In this document: positions 7,774 through 18,562 of the stretch, piece by piece
Layout of the letters: each line of letters starts with the position of its first letter
Position numbering within the stretch: the first letter of the stretch is position 1
From: DASPKT01 sp035626475
GTDB taxonomy: Bacteria; Pseudomonadota; Alphaproteobacteria; Azospirillales; Azospirillaceae
Reading direction: 5' to 3'
NCBI GenBank assembly: GCA_035626475.1
Contig: DASPNP010000006.1
Location: forward strand, 1 to 59,182
Length of the DNA: 59,182 nt
Program-made: the position numbers and the translations under genes
Notes under the pieces: generated by a model
What the model was told of the DNA's origin: nothing
Database searches by the model: none
Seen by the model: the letters and a program-made list of their open reading frames with translations, nothing else

Positions 7774-9276
7774 GTGATCCGCTCGTTACCCGGCCTGGCC
7801 CGCAGCCTGTGCCTGATGCTGCCCGTCCTGCTGGCCGCCGCCGTCGCCCCCCTGCCGGCCGCAGCCCAGCGCGGCACGCCCGAGACCTTCGCCCCGCTGG
7901 CCGAGCGGCTGCTGCCGGCGGTGGTCAACATCTCCTCCTCCCAGTCGGTGCGCAACAACGGGCGCGGCAACGTGCCGATGCCGGAGTTCCCGCCGGGCTC
8001 GCCCTTCGAGGAGTTCTTCCGCGACTTCTTCGAGCAGCAGCAGCAGGGCCAGGGCGGCCCGGGCGGCGGCGGCCCGAACGCCCCGCCGCGCCGCGCCCAG
8101 TCGCTGGGCTCGGGCTTCATCATCGATCCGACCGGCTATATCGTGACGAACAACCACGTCATCGAGGGCGCCGACGAGATCACGGTGCGCCTGCAGGACG
8201 ACACCAACCTGAAGGCGACGCTGATCGGCACCGACGAGGCGACCGACCTCGCGCTGCTGAAGGTGGATGCCGGCCGCAAGCTGCCTTCGCTCCCCTGGGG
8301 CGACAGCGACACGATCAAGGTCGGCGACTGGGTGGTGGCGATCGGCAATCCGTTCGGCCTGGGCGGCTCGGTCACCGCCGGCATCATCTCCGCCCGCGCC
8401 CGCAATATCGGCGCCGGCAACTATGACGACTTCCTGCAGACCGACGCCTCGATCAACCTCGGCAACTCCGGCGGCCCGCTGATCAACATGGCGGGCGAGG
8501 TGGTGGGCATCAACACCGCCATCTTCTCGCGCTCGGGCGGTTCGATCGGCATCGGCTTCGCCATCCCCGCCACCATGGCCCGCAACATCGTCGCCCAGCT
8601 GCGCGAGGGCGGGAAGGTGCGCCGCGGCTGGCTGGGCGTGCAGATCCAGCCGGTCTCGCCGGAGATCGCCGAGAGCATGGGGCTGAAGGAGGCGCGCGGC
8701 GCGCTGGTCGGCGTCGTCAGCGAGAACGGCCCGGCCAAGGCCGCCGGCATCCGCCCGGGCGACGTGATCCTCAGCTTCGACGGCAAGGACGTCACCACCA
8801 ACCGCGCCCTGCCGCGCATCGTCGCGGAGACGCCGGTCGGCAAGAAGGTGACGGTGGCCCTGAACCGCAAGGGCGAGCGCCTGAACGTGCCGGTCACGCT
8901 GGGCGAGCTGAAGGACGACACCCAGCAGGCCGCCGTGCCCGACCCCAGCGCCACCCCGACGCCCGGCGCCGAGCCGCAGGTGATCGAGGAGGTCGGCATG
9001 GCCGTCGCCCCGGTGTCGCAGCAGCTGCGCCAGCAGTTCCAGCTGGACGAGGACACCAAGGGCGTCGTCGTCACCCGCGTCAACCCGAACAGCCCGGCCG
9101 GCCAGCGCCAGCTGCGCCCCGGCGACGTCATCGTCGAGGTCAGCCAGGAGGCGGTCGCCGCCCCGGGCGATGTCACCAGCCGCGTGCAGAAGGCCAAGCA
9201 GGCCGGCCAGAAGGCCCTGCTGCTGCTGGTCGAGCGCGGCGGCGAACTGCTGTTCGTGGCCCTGCCGCTGGCGTGA
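7774..9276 (+). CDS. degP: DegP/HtrA-family periplasmic serine protease-chaperone
   Basis: A Do-family protease of 500 aa. A signal peptide ends near residue 31 (LPAAAQ). The trypsin-like domain has the full catalytic triad: H128 (NNHVIEG), D158 (TDLALLKV) and S232 (GNSGGPL). The Q-rich LA loop around 85-105 is family-typical. Two PDZ domains follow (about 280-370 and 400-490), each with an RPGDVI motif. It degrades or refolds damaged envelope proteins. GTG 7774 is preceded by aaggggag. It is the third envelope-proteolysis gene in the hflKC-DUF2065-degP order and has its own terminator. Confidence 0.93.
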   Translation: MIRSLPGLARSLCLMLPVLLAAAVAPLPAAAQRGTPETFAPLAERLLPAVVNISSSQSVRNNGRGNVPMPEFPPGSPFEEFFRDFFEQQQQGQGGPGGGGPNAPPRRAQSLGSGFIIDPTGYIVTNNHVIEGADEITVRLQDDTNLKATLIGTDEATDLALLKVDAGRKLPSLPWGDSDTIKVGDWVVAIGNPFGLGGSVTAGIISARARNIGAGNYDDFLQTDASINLGNSGGPLINMAGEVVGINTAIFSRSGGSIGIGFAIPATMARNIVAQLREGGKVRRGWLGVQIQPVSPEIAESMGLKEARGALVGVVSENGPAKAAGIRPGDVILSFDGKDVTTNRALPRIVAETPVGKKVTVALNRKGERLNVPVTLGELKDDTQQAAVPDPSATPTPGAEPQVIEEVGMAVAPVSQQLRQQFQLDEDTKGVVVTRVNPNSPAGQRQLRPGDVIVEVSQEAVAAPGDVTSRVQKAKQAGQKALLLLVERGGELLFVALPLA

Positions 9277-9298
9277 CGCCTTCGTTCAGGACGGATGG

Positions 9299-9332
9299 AA
9301 ACGGCCGGCGCACGCGCCGGCCGTTTTCTTTT
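9299..9332 (+). terminator. Rho-independent terminator of degP
   Basis: The stem cggccggcg/cgccggccg with a four-base loop is followed by ttttcttttt, 23 bases after the degP stop codon. Confidence 0.9.
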
Positions 9333-9338
9333 TGGAGG

Positions 9339-9545
9339 CTGAATACTCCCTCTCCCCTTGCGGGAGAGGGAAGGGGCCCATGCGCAGCATGGGAAGGGTG
9401 AGGGGTGGACCGGCGCAGCCGGGCCTTCTCTACAGGTGATCATGGCACAGCGGTTGAGAACGTCGGGCTTTCGCCCGCCGACCCCTCACCCTCCCATTGC
9501 TTGCGCAATGGGGCCCATCCCTCTCCCGCAAGGGGCGAGGGATGT
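9339..9545. repeat. Long inverted-repeat element B, copy 1
   Basis: Each end carries the hairpin ctctccccttgcgggagag or its inverse. The inner arms contain gaggggtgg...gttgagaacgtcgggcttt and their approximate complements. The whole ~205 bases could fold as one long stem. Related copies are at 22050 and 41719, with a half copy at 34465. It lies between convergent degP and serB. Confidence 0.82.
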
Positions 9546-9551
9546 GTGGTC

Positions 9552-10460
9552 TCACCCCGCCGCGAACTCCTCCACCCGATACCCCTGCGCGTAGAGCAGC
9601 GCGGTGAGATCCCCGTACGAGACCTTGGCGCGGGCGGCGGCGGCGACGGCCGGCTTGGCGTGGTAGGCGATGCCGAGGCCGGCGGCCAGCAGCATGGGCA
9701 GGTCGTTGGCGCCGTCACCGACCGCCAGCGTGGCGGAGAGCGGCACCCGGCGCTCGGCGGCGATGCGGGTCAGCGCCGCGGCCTTGGAATCCTTGTCCAG
9801 GATCGGCTCCAGCGGCCGGCCGGTGAGCTTGCCGTCGGCGATTTCCAGGTCGTTGGCCTGGTCCTCGTCGAAGCCGACCAGCCCACGCACATGGCTCGTG
9901 AAAATCTTGAAGCCGCCAGACACCAGCGCGCAATAGGCGCCGTGGGCGCGCATGGTCGCCACCAGCGCCTCGGCACCCGGCATCAGCGTGACGCGGCCGA
10001 TCATCTCGGTGAGCAGGCCCGCCGGCAGCCCGGCCAGCAGGCCGACGCGCTCGCGCAGCGCGCCCTTGAAGTCGATCTCGCCGTTCATGGCGCGGCGGGT
10101 GATCTCGGCGATGTGGTCGCGCTTGCCCACGGCCTCGCCCAACTCGTCCAGCATCTCCTGGTGGATGATGGTCGACTCCATGTCGGCGATCAGCACCAGC
10201 TTGCGCCGCCCGGCCGCTTCCTGCGCGATCACGTCGACGGGCCGGCCCTCCAGCGCCCGGGCGACGGCCGCCTGCGCCTGGTCGACGTTCAGCCCGGTGA
10301 AGGCGATGTCGCAGGCGACGCCCGGGTTCAGCCACTCCGCCGGCGCCGCTTCCGCCCCCAGCGCGTCGAGCGCCGCGCGTGCCGCCCGCGCCGTGCTATC
10401 GTCCAGCGCCGCCGTCCCTTTGGCGGCGGGATCGCAGATCAGGGTGACGACGTGGGTCAT
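9552..10460 (-). CDS. serB: Phosphoserine phosphatase SerB
   Basis: A HAD-superfamily phosphatase of 302 aa that makes serine from phosphoserine. An N-terminal ~80-residue ACT-like regulatory region precedes the catalytic part. HAD motif I reads DMESTII (nucleophile D93), motif II is SGG (LVSGGFKIF), and motif IV is GDGANDLPML. The second acid of motif I is Glu (E95) where most HAD phosphatases have Asp. It is divergent from miaA, and its start is adjacent to the possible upstream miaA ATG. Serine from this enzyme would feed the beta-synthase at the left end of the window. Confidence 0.93.
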   Translation of the reverse strand: MTHVVTLICDPAAKGTAALDDSTARAARAALDALGAEAAPAEWLNPGVACDIAFTGLNVDQAQAAVARALEGRPVDVIAQEAAGRRKLVLIADMESTIIHQEMLDELGEAVGKRDHIAEITRRAMNGEIDFKGALRERVGLLAGLPAGLLTEMIGRVTLMPGAEALVATMRAHGAYCALVSGGFKIFTSHVRGLVGFDEDQANDLEIADGKLTGRPLEPILDKDSKAAALTRIAAERRVPLSATLAVGDGANDLPMLLAAGLGIAYHAKPAVAAAARAKVSYGDLTALLYAQGYRVEEFAAG

Positions 10461-10545
10461 GGGAATGTCCGGGCTGGGTGAGGGGGCGCGCGGCCTTTAT
10501 GCGGGCGGCGGGCCCGCTTCGCAAGGCGGTGCTGGAGGCGGTCCG

Positions 10546-11490
10546 GTGCTGGTCATCGGCGGCCCGACGGCCAGCGGCAAGTCCGGCCTGGCGCTGGCCC
10601 TGGCGGAGCGGCTGGGCGGGACCGTCATCAATGCCGACAGCATGCAGGTCTATGCCGAGCTGCGAATCGTCACCGCCCGCCCCGGCCCCGGAGACGAGGC
10701 GCGGGCGCCGCACCGGCTCTACGGCGTGGTGCCGGCGTCGGTCCGCATGTCGGCGGCGCGCTGGCGCGAACTGGCGCTGGCGGAGATCGCCGCGGCCCAG
10801 GCATCCGGACGCCTGCCCGTCGTGGTCGGCGGCACCGGCCTGTACCTGCGCGCCCTGATGGAGGGGCTGTCGGACATCCCGCCGATCCCCGAGGATGTGC
10901 GCGCCGCCGCCAAGGACCTGCACGCGCGGCTCGGCGGCGAGGCGTTCCATGCCGAGCTGTCCAGGCGCGACCCGGCCGGCGCCGCCAAGCTCTTCCCCGG
11001 CGACACGCAGCGGCTGGTCCGCGCCTGGGAGGTGATCGAGGCCACCGGGCGCACGCTCGGCGACTGGCAGGCGGCGGGGCGGGAGACGGCGCCGGACCTG
11101 GATTTCCACACCCTGGTGGTGGAGCCGCCGCGCGACCGGCTCTACGCCGCCTGCGACGCCCGCTTCCTGATCATGCTGGAGCAGGGGGCGCTGGAGGAGG
11201 TGCGCATGCTCGCCACGCAGGGGTTGGATGAGGATTTGCCTGTTATGAAGGCCCTTGGAGTGCCCGAGTTGCTCGCCCATCTGCGCGGCCAGGCGACTTT
11301 GGCGGAGGCGACCGCCCGCGCGCAGCAGCTCACGCGCAACTATGCCAAGCGCCAGACCACATGGTTCCGGCACCAGATGGGTGCGGCGCGGCGGGTGGAT
11401 CCCGGCGCGCAGGGCAGCCTTGCGGCCATGTCGCAACTTTATGACACAATCGCCGATGAATTCTTTGCGTTTGTTCGCAAAACACATTGA
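10546..11490 (+). CDS. miaA: tRNA dimethylallyltransferase MiaA
   Basis: Adds a dimethylallyl group to A37 of tRNAs reading UNN codons. The Walker A motif GGPTASGKS is at the extreme N terminus, followed by NADSMQVY and VVGGTGLYLRAL, all MiaA hallmarks; QLTRNYAKRQTTWFR near the C terminus is the family end motif. GTG 10546 is chosen because it has ggagg upstream and gives a 314-residue protein of normal length. An in-frame ATG at 10465 would add 27 Gly-rich residues and leave almost no space for the divergent promoters. Confidence 0.9.
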   Translation: MLVIGGPTASGKSGLALALAERLGGTVINADSMQVYAELRIVTARPGPGDEARAPHRLYGVVPASVRMSAARWRELALAEIAAAQASGRLPVVVGGTGLYLRALMEGLSDIPPIPEDVRAAAKDLHARLGGEAFHAELSRRDPAGAAKLFPGDTQRLVRAWEVIEATGRTLGDWQAAGRETAPDLDFHTLVVEPPRDRLYAACDARFLIMLEQGALEEVRMLATQGLDEDLPVMKALGVPELLAHLRGQATLAEATARAQQLTRNYAKRQTTWFRHQMGAARRVDPGAQGSLAAMSQLYDTIADEFFAFVRKTH

Positions 11491-11515
11491 CCGCACGCAC
11501 ACTTCCGTCTAGGTT
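11487..11515 (+). promoter_or_regulatory. Sigma-70-type promoter of ilvBHC
   Basis: -35 TTGACC (11487-11492), a 17-base spacer, -10 TAGGTT (11510-11515). The -35 box overlaps the miaA stop codon. The predicted transcription start (~11521) falls at the foot of the hairpin at 11519-11558. Confidence 0.6.
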
Positions 11516-11518
11516 CCC

Positions 11519-11558
11519 GTTCCGCCGCTATCTCGCTACTGCGAAATAGGGGCGGAAC
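11519..11558 (+). promoter_or_regulatory. Imperfect 40-base palindrome in the ilvB 5' leader
   Basis: The arms gttccgcc/ggcggaac (8 bp), ctat/atag and tcgc/gcga are separated by single mismatches around a tact loop. No U-run follows, so it is not an intrinsic terminator. It would form a hairpin at the very 5' end of the ilvB mRNA, or serve as a DNA operator just downstream of the promoter. Confidence 0.6.
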
Positions 11559-11595
11559 CAACCCTTTCGAGACGCAAGTGGAAGCGAGTGCCGTC

Positions 11596-13359
<1,764 letters not shown>

Positions 13360-13410
13360 GGACCGGACGCCACCCCGCCCCCGACCAATAAGAAGAAACG
13401 GAGCCTCCGC

Positions 13411-13923
13411 GTGCAGCCCCAGCAGCCCACCGAACGCCACACCATCGCCCTGCTCGTGGACAACGAGCCGGGCGTGCTGGCCCGCGTCATCGGCCTCTTC
13501 TCCGGCCGCGGCTACAACATCGAGAGCCTGACCGTGGCCGAGGTGAACCCGCGCGACAACCTCTCGCGCATCACCATCGTCACGGTCGGCACGCCCATGA
13601 TCATCGAGCAGATCAAGGCGCAGCTGGACCGGCTGGTGCCCGTCCACCGGGTGCGCGACCTGACCCTGGACGGCCCGTACGTCGAGCGCGAGATGGCGCT
13701 GGTCAAGGTGCAGGGCACGGGGGAGAAGCGCGTCGAGGCGCTGCGCATCGCCGAGATCTTCGGCGCCCGCGTGGTCGACGCCACCATCACCAGCTTCGTC
13801 TTCGAGATCACCGGCACCGCCGAGGAGCTGGGCCGCTTCGTCGAACTGATGGAGCAGCTGGGCTTGGTGGACATCTCCCGCACCGGCGCCGTCGCCATGA
13901 GCCGTGGGGCCACGGGCCTCTGA
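13411..13923 (+). CDS. ilvH: Acetolactate synthase, small regulatory subunit
   Basis: A 170-aa ACT-domain subunit that stimulates the large subunit and confers valine feedback inhibition. ERHTIALLVDNEPGVLARVIGLFSGRGYNIESL is the diagnostic N-terminal ACT region (seen at about residues 8-40); a second ACT-like part follows from about 80. GTG 13411 starts 51 bases after ilvB and has acggagc upstream. The symbol ilvN is used for the same gene in some genomes. Confidence 0.95.
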   Translation: MQPQQPTERHTIALLVDNEPGVLARVIGLFSGRGYNIESLTVAEVNPRDNLSRITIVTVGTPMIIEQIKAQLDRLVPVHRVRDLTLDGPYVEREMALVKVQGTGEKRVEALRIAEIFGARVVDATITSFVFEITGTAEELGRFVELMEQLGLVDISRTGAVAMSRGATGL

Positions 13924-13979
13924 CCCAATCCAACCGCGCTCCCCAGGAGCGCCAACAAGCGTGAAGAAGGACCAGTCCG

Positions 13980-14999
13980 ATGCGCGTCTACTATGATCGT
14001 GATGCCGACGTGAACCTGATCAAGGGCAAGAAGGTCGCCGTGGTCGGTTATGGCAGCCAGGGCCACGCCCATGCCCTGAACCTCCGCGACAGCGGCGTCG
14101 GCCAGGTCGTCGTGGCGCTGCGCCCGGGCTCGGCCACCACCAAGAAGGCGGAGGCCGCCGGCTTCACCGTCATGAGCCCGGCCGAGGCCGCCGCCTGGGC
14201 CGACGTGGTCATGATCCTGACGCCGGACGAGCTGCAGGCCGACCTCTACGCCCAGGACCTCGCGCCCAACCTGAAACAGGGCGCAACCATCGCCTTCGGC
14301 CATGGCCTGAACATCCACTTCCGCCTGATCGAGCCGCGCGCCGACCTGGACGTGATCATGATCGCGCCGAAGGGCCCCGGCCACACGGTGCGCGGCGAGT
14401 ACCAGAAGGGCGGCGGCGTGCCCTGCCTGGTGGCCATCCACCAGAACGCCTCGGGCAACGCGCTGGAGATCGCCCTGTCCTACGCCTCGGCCATCGGCGG
14501 CGGCCGCTCCGGCGTCATCGAGACCAGCTTCCGCGAGGAATGCGAGACCGACCTGTTCGGCGAGCAGGCCGTGCTCTGCGGCGGCGTGACCAAGCTGATC
14601 CAGGCCGGCTTCGAGACGCTGGTCGAGGCCGGCTACGCCCCGGAGATGGCCTATTTCGAGTGCCTGCACGAGGTGAAGTTGATCGTCGACCTCATCTATG
14701 AGGGCGGCATCGCCAACATGCGCTACTCGATCTCCAACACGGCCGAGTATGGCGACTACGTCACCGGCCCGCGGATCGTGACGGACGAGACCAAGGCCGA
14801 GATGAAGCGCGTGCTGGAGGACATCCAGTCCGGTCGCTTCGTCCGCGACTGGATGCTGGAGAACAAGGCCGGCCTGCCCAGCTTCAAGGCCACCCGCCGC
14901 CGCCAGGCCGAGCATCCCATCGAGGAGGTCGGCCAGCGCCTGCGCGGCATGATGCCCTGGATCGCCGCCAACAAGCTGGTGGACAAGAGCCGCAACTGA
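13980..14999 (+). CDS. ilvC: Ketol-acid reductoisomerase
   Basis: A class I, 339-aa NADPH- and Mg-dependent enzyme performing the second step of branched-chain amino acid synthesis. It has the Rossmann motif VVGYGSQGHAHALNL (about residues 20-35), APKGPGHTVR, and the C-terminal knotted domain with ECLHEVKLIVDLIYEGG and YSISNTAEYGDY, which carry metal-binding acids. It follows ilvH by 56 bases and ends the operon at a terminator. Confidence 0.97.
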   Translation: MRVYYDRDADVNLIKGKKVAVVGYGSQGHAHALNLRDSGVGQVVVALRPGSATTKKAEAAGFTVMSPAEAAAWADVVMILTPDELQADLYAQDLAPNLKQGATIAFGHGLNIHFRLIEPRADLDVIMIAPKGPGHTVRGEYQKGGGVPCLVAIHQNASGNALEIALSYASAIGGGRSGVIETSFREECETDLFGEQAVLCGGVTKLIQAGFETLVEAGYAPEMAYFECLHEVKLIVDLIYEGGIANMRYSISNTAEYGDYVTGPRIVTDETKAEMKRVLEDIQSGRFVRDWMLENKAGLPSFKATRRRQAEHPIEEVGQRLRGMMPWIAANKLVDKSRN

Positions 15000-15021
15000 G
15001 GCTCGTTCCGCTGACGTAACG

Positions 15022-15060
15022 AACGCCCTCTCCCGGGAGACCGGGGAGGGCGTTTTCGTT
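15022..15060 (+). terminator. Terminator of ilvBHC
   Basis: The stem aacgccctctcccgg/ccggggagggcgtt with a gaga loop and one bulge is followed by ttcgttt, 22 bases after ilvC. Confidence 0.85.
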
Positions 15061-15119
15061 TCGGGGTGCGCTTTCATTGAATTGCGGGGCAGGGCCGTGC
15101 CGCCGTCCTCCTCTCAACC

Positions 15120-15260
15120 CGTCATCCCCGCGGAGGCGGGGGCCCAGGTAATGAGCGTGCTATCCGCTGGTCAGGATGGTTCAAACGGCGCCGTTGCGCT
15201 CGCGCTGCCCTGCTCCGGTGCAAAGGGAATGCCTGGGTCCCCGCCTCCGCGGGGATGACG
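15120..15260. repeat. MITE-like element C, copy 1
   Basis: A ~140-base element with terminal inverted repeats cgtcatccccgcggaggcgg and its complement. The interior includes ggtaatgagcgtgctat and aaagggaatgcctgggtcc, shared with the copy at 34564. Together with the ilvC terminator it accounts for most of the gene-free interval 15000-15362. Confidence 0.85.
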
Positions 15261-15362
15261 GGGGAGGGGAACATGCCCGCACCCCCAACCATCGGGATAG
15301 TTGCCACACGCCCCGGTTTGGTTAATCATCGCGCCACCCGCAAAAGGCTGGGAGCGCTGACC

Positions 15363-16286
15363 ATGTTCGGTCTGCTTTCGGGTCCAAACGACCCGTTCAG
15401 GATGAAGTCCCTGCTGTCGTCGCAGATGTCGGCGGCGGACAATGCTTTCTTCTCCGCCGCCAAGGGCCGGGAGAAGCCGCAATCCCTCTCCGACAAGCTG
15501 AAGGAGATGGGGATCGACGACGACCGGGTGATCGGCGCCGCCAAGGCGTTCGAGAGCGGGGGCCGGCTGACGGACGCGATGCGCGTCCAGCAGAAGGAGA
15601 TCACCCGCAAGGCCGCGGCCGAGAAGATGAAGGCCTATCAGAGCCGCATGAAGGAGATCGAGGGGGAGGCCCGCCAGGCCGCCGCCGCCGGCGACGTGAA
15701 GAAGGCCGCCAGCCTTGCGCGCGAGGCGGCGAAGATGGCCCGTGGCCTTGCCGGCACGGCCAAGGAGTTGGCCGAGGCCGGGCGCGACCCCGCCTCGAGC
15801 GATCCCAACGCCGCCCAGGCCGACGCCCAGGCGGCGCAGGCCCAGGCCCAGGCGGACGGCCAACCACTGCCCACCGGCTATACCGCCCAGGGCACGCCCG
15901 TGGCGGGCAATGCCGCACCCGCCAACCCGCTGCCCGGCATGCCGGCCGCCAGCGGATCGGATGCCGGCCAGCTGAAGGCCTATGTCGAGGAGACGCGCGG
16001 CTTCCTGGCCCGCGCCCGCAAGCTGGTGGAGGAGGCCGACCGGCTGCGCCGGCTGAACGACCCGGACGACCGCCGCGCGCGCAAGGAGCTGGAGGCCGCC
16101 CGCGACGATCTCGCCGCCGCCGAGGGCACGCTGCGCGAACTCGGCCCCGTCGCCGGCGGCGAGATCGGCGTGGCCGCGACGGGCGAGGGCGGGGAGGTGG
16201 TCGAGTTCTCCTACACCCGCGTCACCACCGAGACCGTCACCATCGCCATCGAGGTGACGGAGCAATGGGTGGACATAAGGGTCTGA
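15363..16286 (+). CDS. Ala-rich helical protein of unknown function, paralog of the 18563 product
   Basis: I do not recognise a family. The 307-aa protein is Ala-rich and mostly helical. A core at about residues 89-125 contains EARQAAAAGDVKKAASL followed by AREAAKMARGL; a Gln/Ala-rich linker follows (about 145-170), then a second helical segment (YVEETRGFLARARKLVEEA) and a beta-like C terminus FSYTRVTTETVTIAIEVTEQ. There is no signal peptide. ATG 15363 (gggagcg upstream) is preferred; an in-frame ATG at 15273 has a better Shine-Dalgarno match, but that leader derives from repeat element C. The core and second helix recur in the protein encoded at 18563. Confidence 0.7.
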   Translation: MFGLLSGPNDPFRMKSLLSSQMSAADNAFFSAAKGREKPQSLSDKLKEMGIDDDRVIGAAKAFESGGRLTDAMRVQQKEITRKAAAEKMKAYQSRMKEIEGEARQAAAAGDVKKAASLAREAAKMARGLAGTAKELAEAGRDPASSDPNAAQADAQAAQAQAQADGQPLPTGYTAQGTPVAGNAAPANPLPGMPAASGSDAGQLKAYVEETRGFLARARKLVEEADRLRRLNDPDDRRARKELEAARDDLAAAEGTLRELGPVAGGEIGVAATGEGGEVVEFSYTRVTTETVTIAIEVTEQWVDIRV

Positions 16287-16334
16287 CGGTCTGACGGTCT
16301 GTCGGCTGTCCGGTCTACCGGCAGCGTTGCCGGA

Positions 16335-16522
16335 CTGCGTCCTTCGACAGGCTCAGGATGAGGATGTTTTAGCTGCGCCCTGCGGCAGCGTTGAGGGTGT
16401 GCGTCCTTCGACAAGCTCAGGATGAGGGGATAATTGCTGCTCCCGGCCGACCCTGTGCGGCGGAAACCAGGAGTGCCTGGCATCCCCCCTTCCTCATCCT
16501 GAGCGTGTTGAAGGACGCACCA
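16335..16522. repeat. Inverted-repeat element A, copy 2 (three arms)
   Basis: Two direct arms gcgtccttcgacaggctcag (16337) and gcgtccttcgacaagctcag (16401) are followed by one inverted arm ending gaaggacgcacca. The interior ctgctcccggccgac...aggagtgcctggcat is shared with the copy at 58520. It fills most of the 349-base gap 16287-16635. Confidence 0.85.
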
Positions 16523-16635
16523 CGCCCCAGCCTCTCCCGAACCACCACAGGGCAATTGTAACCGCTCCGTAACGCGCCTTGCCCCTCCCGGTGCGCCCCC
16601 TATCCTCGCGCGAACGAATGGGAATGGGGACGGAC

Positions 16636-18453
16636 ATGCTGACGCGGCGGCGGGTGCTCGAGACGGGGCTGATGGCGGGGGCGAGTGCTGCGGCGCTGTC
16701 CGGCCTGCCGCTCCAGGCGATGGCGGCCGGTGCGGTGGGCGAGGCGCTGCACGCCTTCTTCGAGCGCTCCTTCGAAGCCGAGATCGCCCGCCGGCCGGAG
16801 CGGCAGACCCAGCTGGGCCGCCGCCACGATCTGGCGGTCTGGGACGACGAGAGCGACAGGTTCGAGCAGGCCGAGCGCCGCATCGCCGCGTCGGAGCTGG
16901 CGCAGCTCCGCCGGAACTTCGATCCGGCCGACCTGTCCGAGCCCGACCGCCTGTCCTGGAAGCTGTTCGAATTCCGGGCGGAGCAGGCCGTCGCCGGCGC
17001 CCGCTGGCAGTACCATTCCTACCCGGTCAGCCATCTCTACGGCGTCCATATCGACGTACCGTCCTTCCTGGTGAACCAGCAGCGCATCACCAACGCGGCG
17101 GAGGCGCGCGCCTATGTCGGACGGCTCGCCAACGCCCGGGTGAAGATCGGGCAGGTGATGGAGGCGGTGGGCGCCCGGGCGGAGAAGGGCGTGCTGCCGC
17201 CGCGCTGGTCGCTGGCGAAGGTCTCGGGCGACGCCAAGATGCTGCTGGTCGGCGCGCCCTTCGAGCAGGCGCCGGTCGATACCGCCCTCCTGGCCGATTT
17301 CCGCACCAAGCTGGACAAGGCCGGGCTGCCCCAGGCCGAGCGCGACGCGCTGCTGGCCGACGCGGTGGCGGCGCTGCGCGGGTCGCTGGGCCCCGCCTAC
17401 CGCGACTTCATCGAGGCCTGCGGCATCTGGGAGAAGCGGACGACCGACGATGACGGCGTCTGGAAGCTGCCGGACGGCGAGGCCTATTACCGGCACTGCA
17501 TCCGCCGCTTCACCACGCTCGACCTCGACCCGCACGCGGTGCACGAGTACGGCTTGTCGGAGGTGGCGCGGCTGCACGGCGAGATCGACGCCATCCGGCA
17601 GAAGGTGGGATTCAAGGGCGACCGCCAGGCCTTCTTCGCCTTCCTGCGCGACGACCCGCAATTCCTGTTCGCCGACAGCCCGGAGGGGCGCGCCGCCTAC
17701 ATCGCCGAGGCGGACGCGGTCATCCAGGCCATGTCCAAGCGCCTGCCCGAGATGTTCGTCACCCTGCCCAAGGCGCCGGTGGTCATCAAGCGGGTGGAGG
17801 CGTTCCGCGAGCGCACCTCCCCCGGCGCCTTCTACAACGGCCCGTCGCCCGACGGCTCGCGGCCCGGCACCTATTTCATCAACCTGTTCAACATCAAGGA
17901 CCGGCCGCGCCACGGGCTGGAGACGCTGGCCTACCACGAGGCCGTGCCGGGCCATCACATGCAGATCGCCATCGCCACGGAGATGAAAGGCCTGCCCAGC
18001 TTCCGCCGCTTCGGCGCCAACTACTCCGCCTTCGCCGAGGGCTGGGCGCTCTATTCGGAGAAGATGGTGAAGGAGTTCGGCTTCTTCGCCGATCCCTACA
18101 GCGACTATGGCCGCATCGAATCCGAGCTGTTCCGCTCCATCCGGCTGGTCGTCGACACCGGCATCCATGTCAAGAAGTGGACCCGGCAGCAGGCGATCGA
18201 CTACATGGCCGGCAACTCCGCCATCACCCCGACCCGGGCGACCCGCGAGATCGAGCGCTACATCGTCAATCCCGGCCAGGCGCTGGCCTACAAGATCGGC
18301 ATGCGCCACATCGAGGAACTGCGCGCCGCGGCCCAGTCCCGCATGGGGGCGGCCTTCGATCTCCGCCGCTTCCACGACGCGGTGCTGACCGGCGGCAGCC
18401 TGCCGCTGCCGCTGCTGACCGAGCGCGTGGAGGCGTGGGCGCGGCAGGCCTAA
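16636..18453 (+). CDS. DUF885-family protein with Tat signal
   Basis: A 605-aa protein. The start MLTRRRVLETGLMAGASAAALSG is a twin-arginine-type signal, so export as a folded protein is likely. The DUF885 hallmark HEAVPGHHMQ is encoded near 17937, followed by EGWALYSEKM; these resemble the zinc-binding HExxH and downstream Glu of metallopeptidases, and peptidase activity is generally suspected for the family. ATG 16636 is preferred over upstream in-frame ATGs because it puts the signal peptide at the N terminus. It lies between two genes for paralogous helical proteins, which suggests but does not prove a link. Confidence 0.85.
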   Translation: MLTRRRVLETGLMAGASAAALSGLPLQAMAAGAVGEALHAFFERSFEAEIARRPERQTQLGRRHDLAVWDDESDRFEQAERRIAASELAQLRRNFDPADLSEPDRLSWKLFEFRAEQAVAGARWQYHSYPVSHLYGVHIDVPSFLVNQQRITNAAEARAYVGRLANARVKIGQVMEAVGARAEKGVLPPRWSLAKVSGDAKMLLVGAPFEQAPVDTALLADFRTKLDKAGLPQAERDALLADAVAALRGSLGPAYRDFIEACGIWEKRTTDDDGVWKLPDGEAYYRHCIRRFTTLDLDPHAVHEYGLSEVARLHGEIDAIRQKVGFKGDRQAFFAFLRDDPQFLFADSPEGRAAYIAEADAVIQAMSKRLPEMFVTLPKAPVVIKRVEAFRERTSPGAFYNGPSPDGSRPGTYFINLFNIKDRPRHGLETLAYHEAVPGHHMQIAIATEMKGLPSFRRFGANYSAFAEGWALYSEKMVKEFGFFADPYSDYGRIESELFRSIRLVVDTGIHVKKWTRQQAIDYMAGNSAITPTRATREIERYIVNPGQALAYKIGMRHIEELRAAAQSRMGAAFDLRRFHDAVLTGGSLPLPLLTERVEAWARQA

Positions 18454-18562
18454 GGCTGCCTCCACCCTTCAGGGTGGCATCGTAGATACCCCTTTTAGCC
18501 GAACTTGCGGCTATTGACTTCCTGGGCTACAGTTGATCCAGCAGTTCGAAAGGGGGCTGCCA

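Noticed and set aside
9952..10545. Upstream extension of miaA across serB
   Set aside because: It is antisense to serB; MiaA begins at its P-loop, and GTG 10546 has ggagg at proper spacing.
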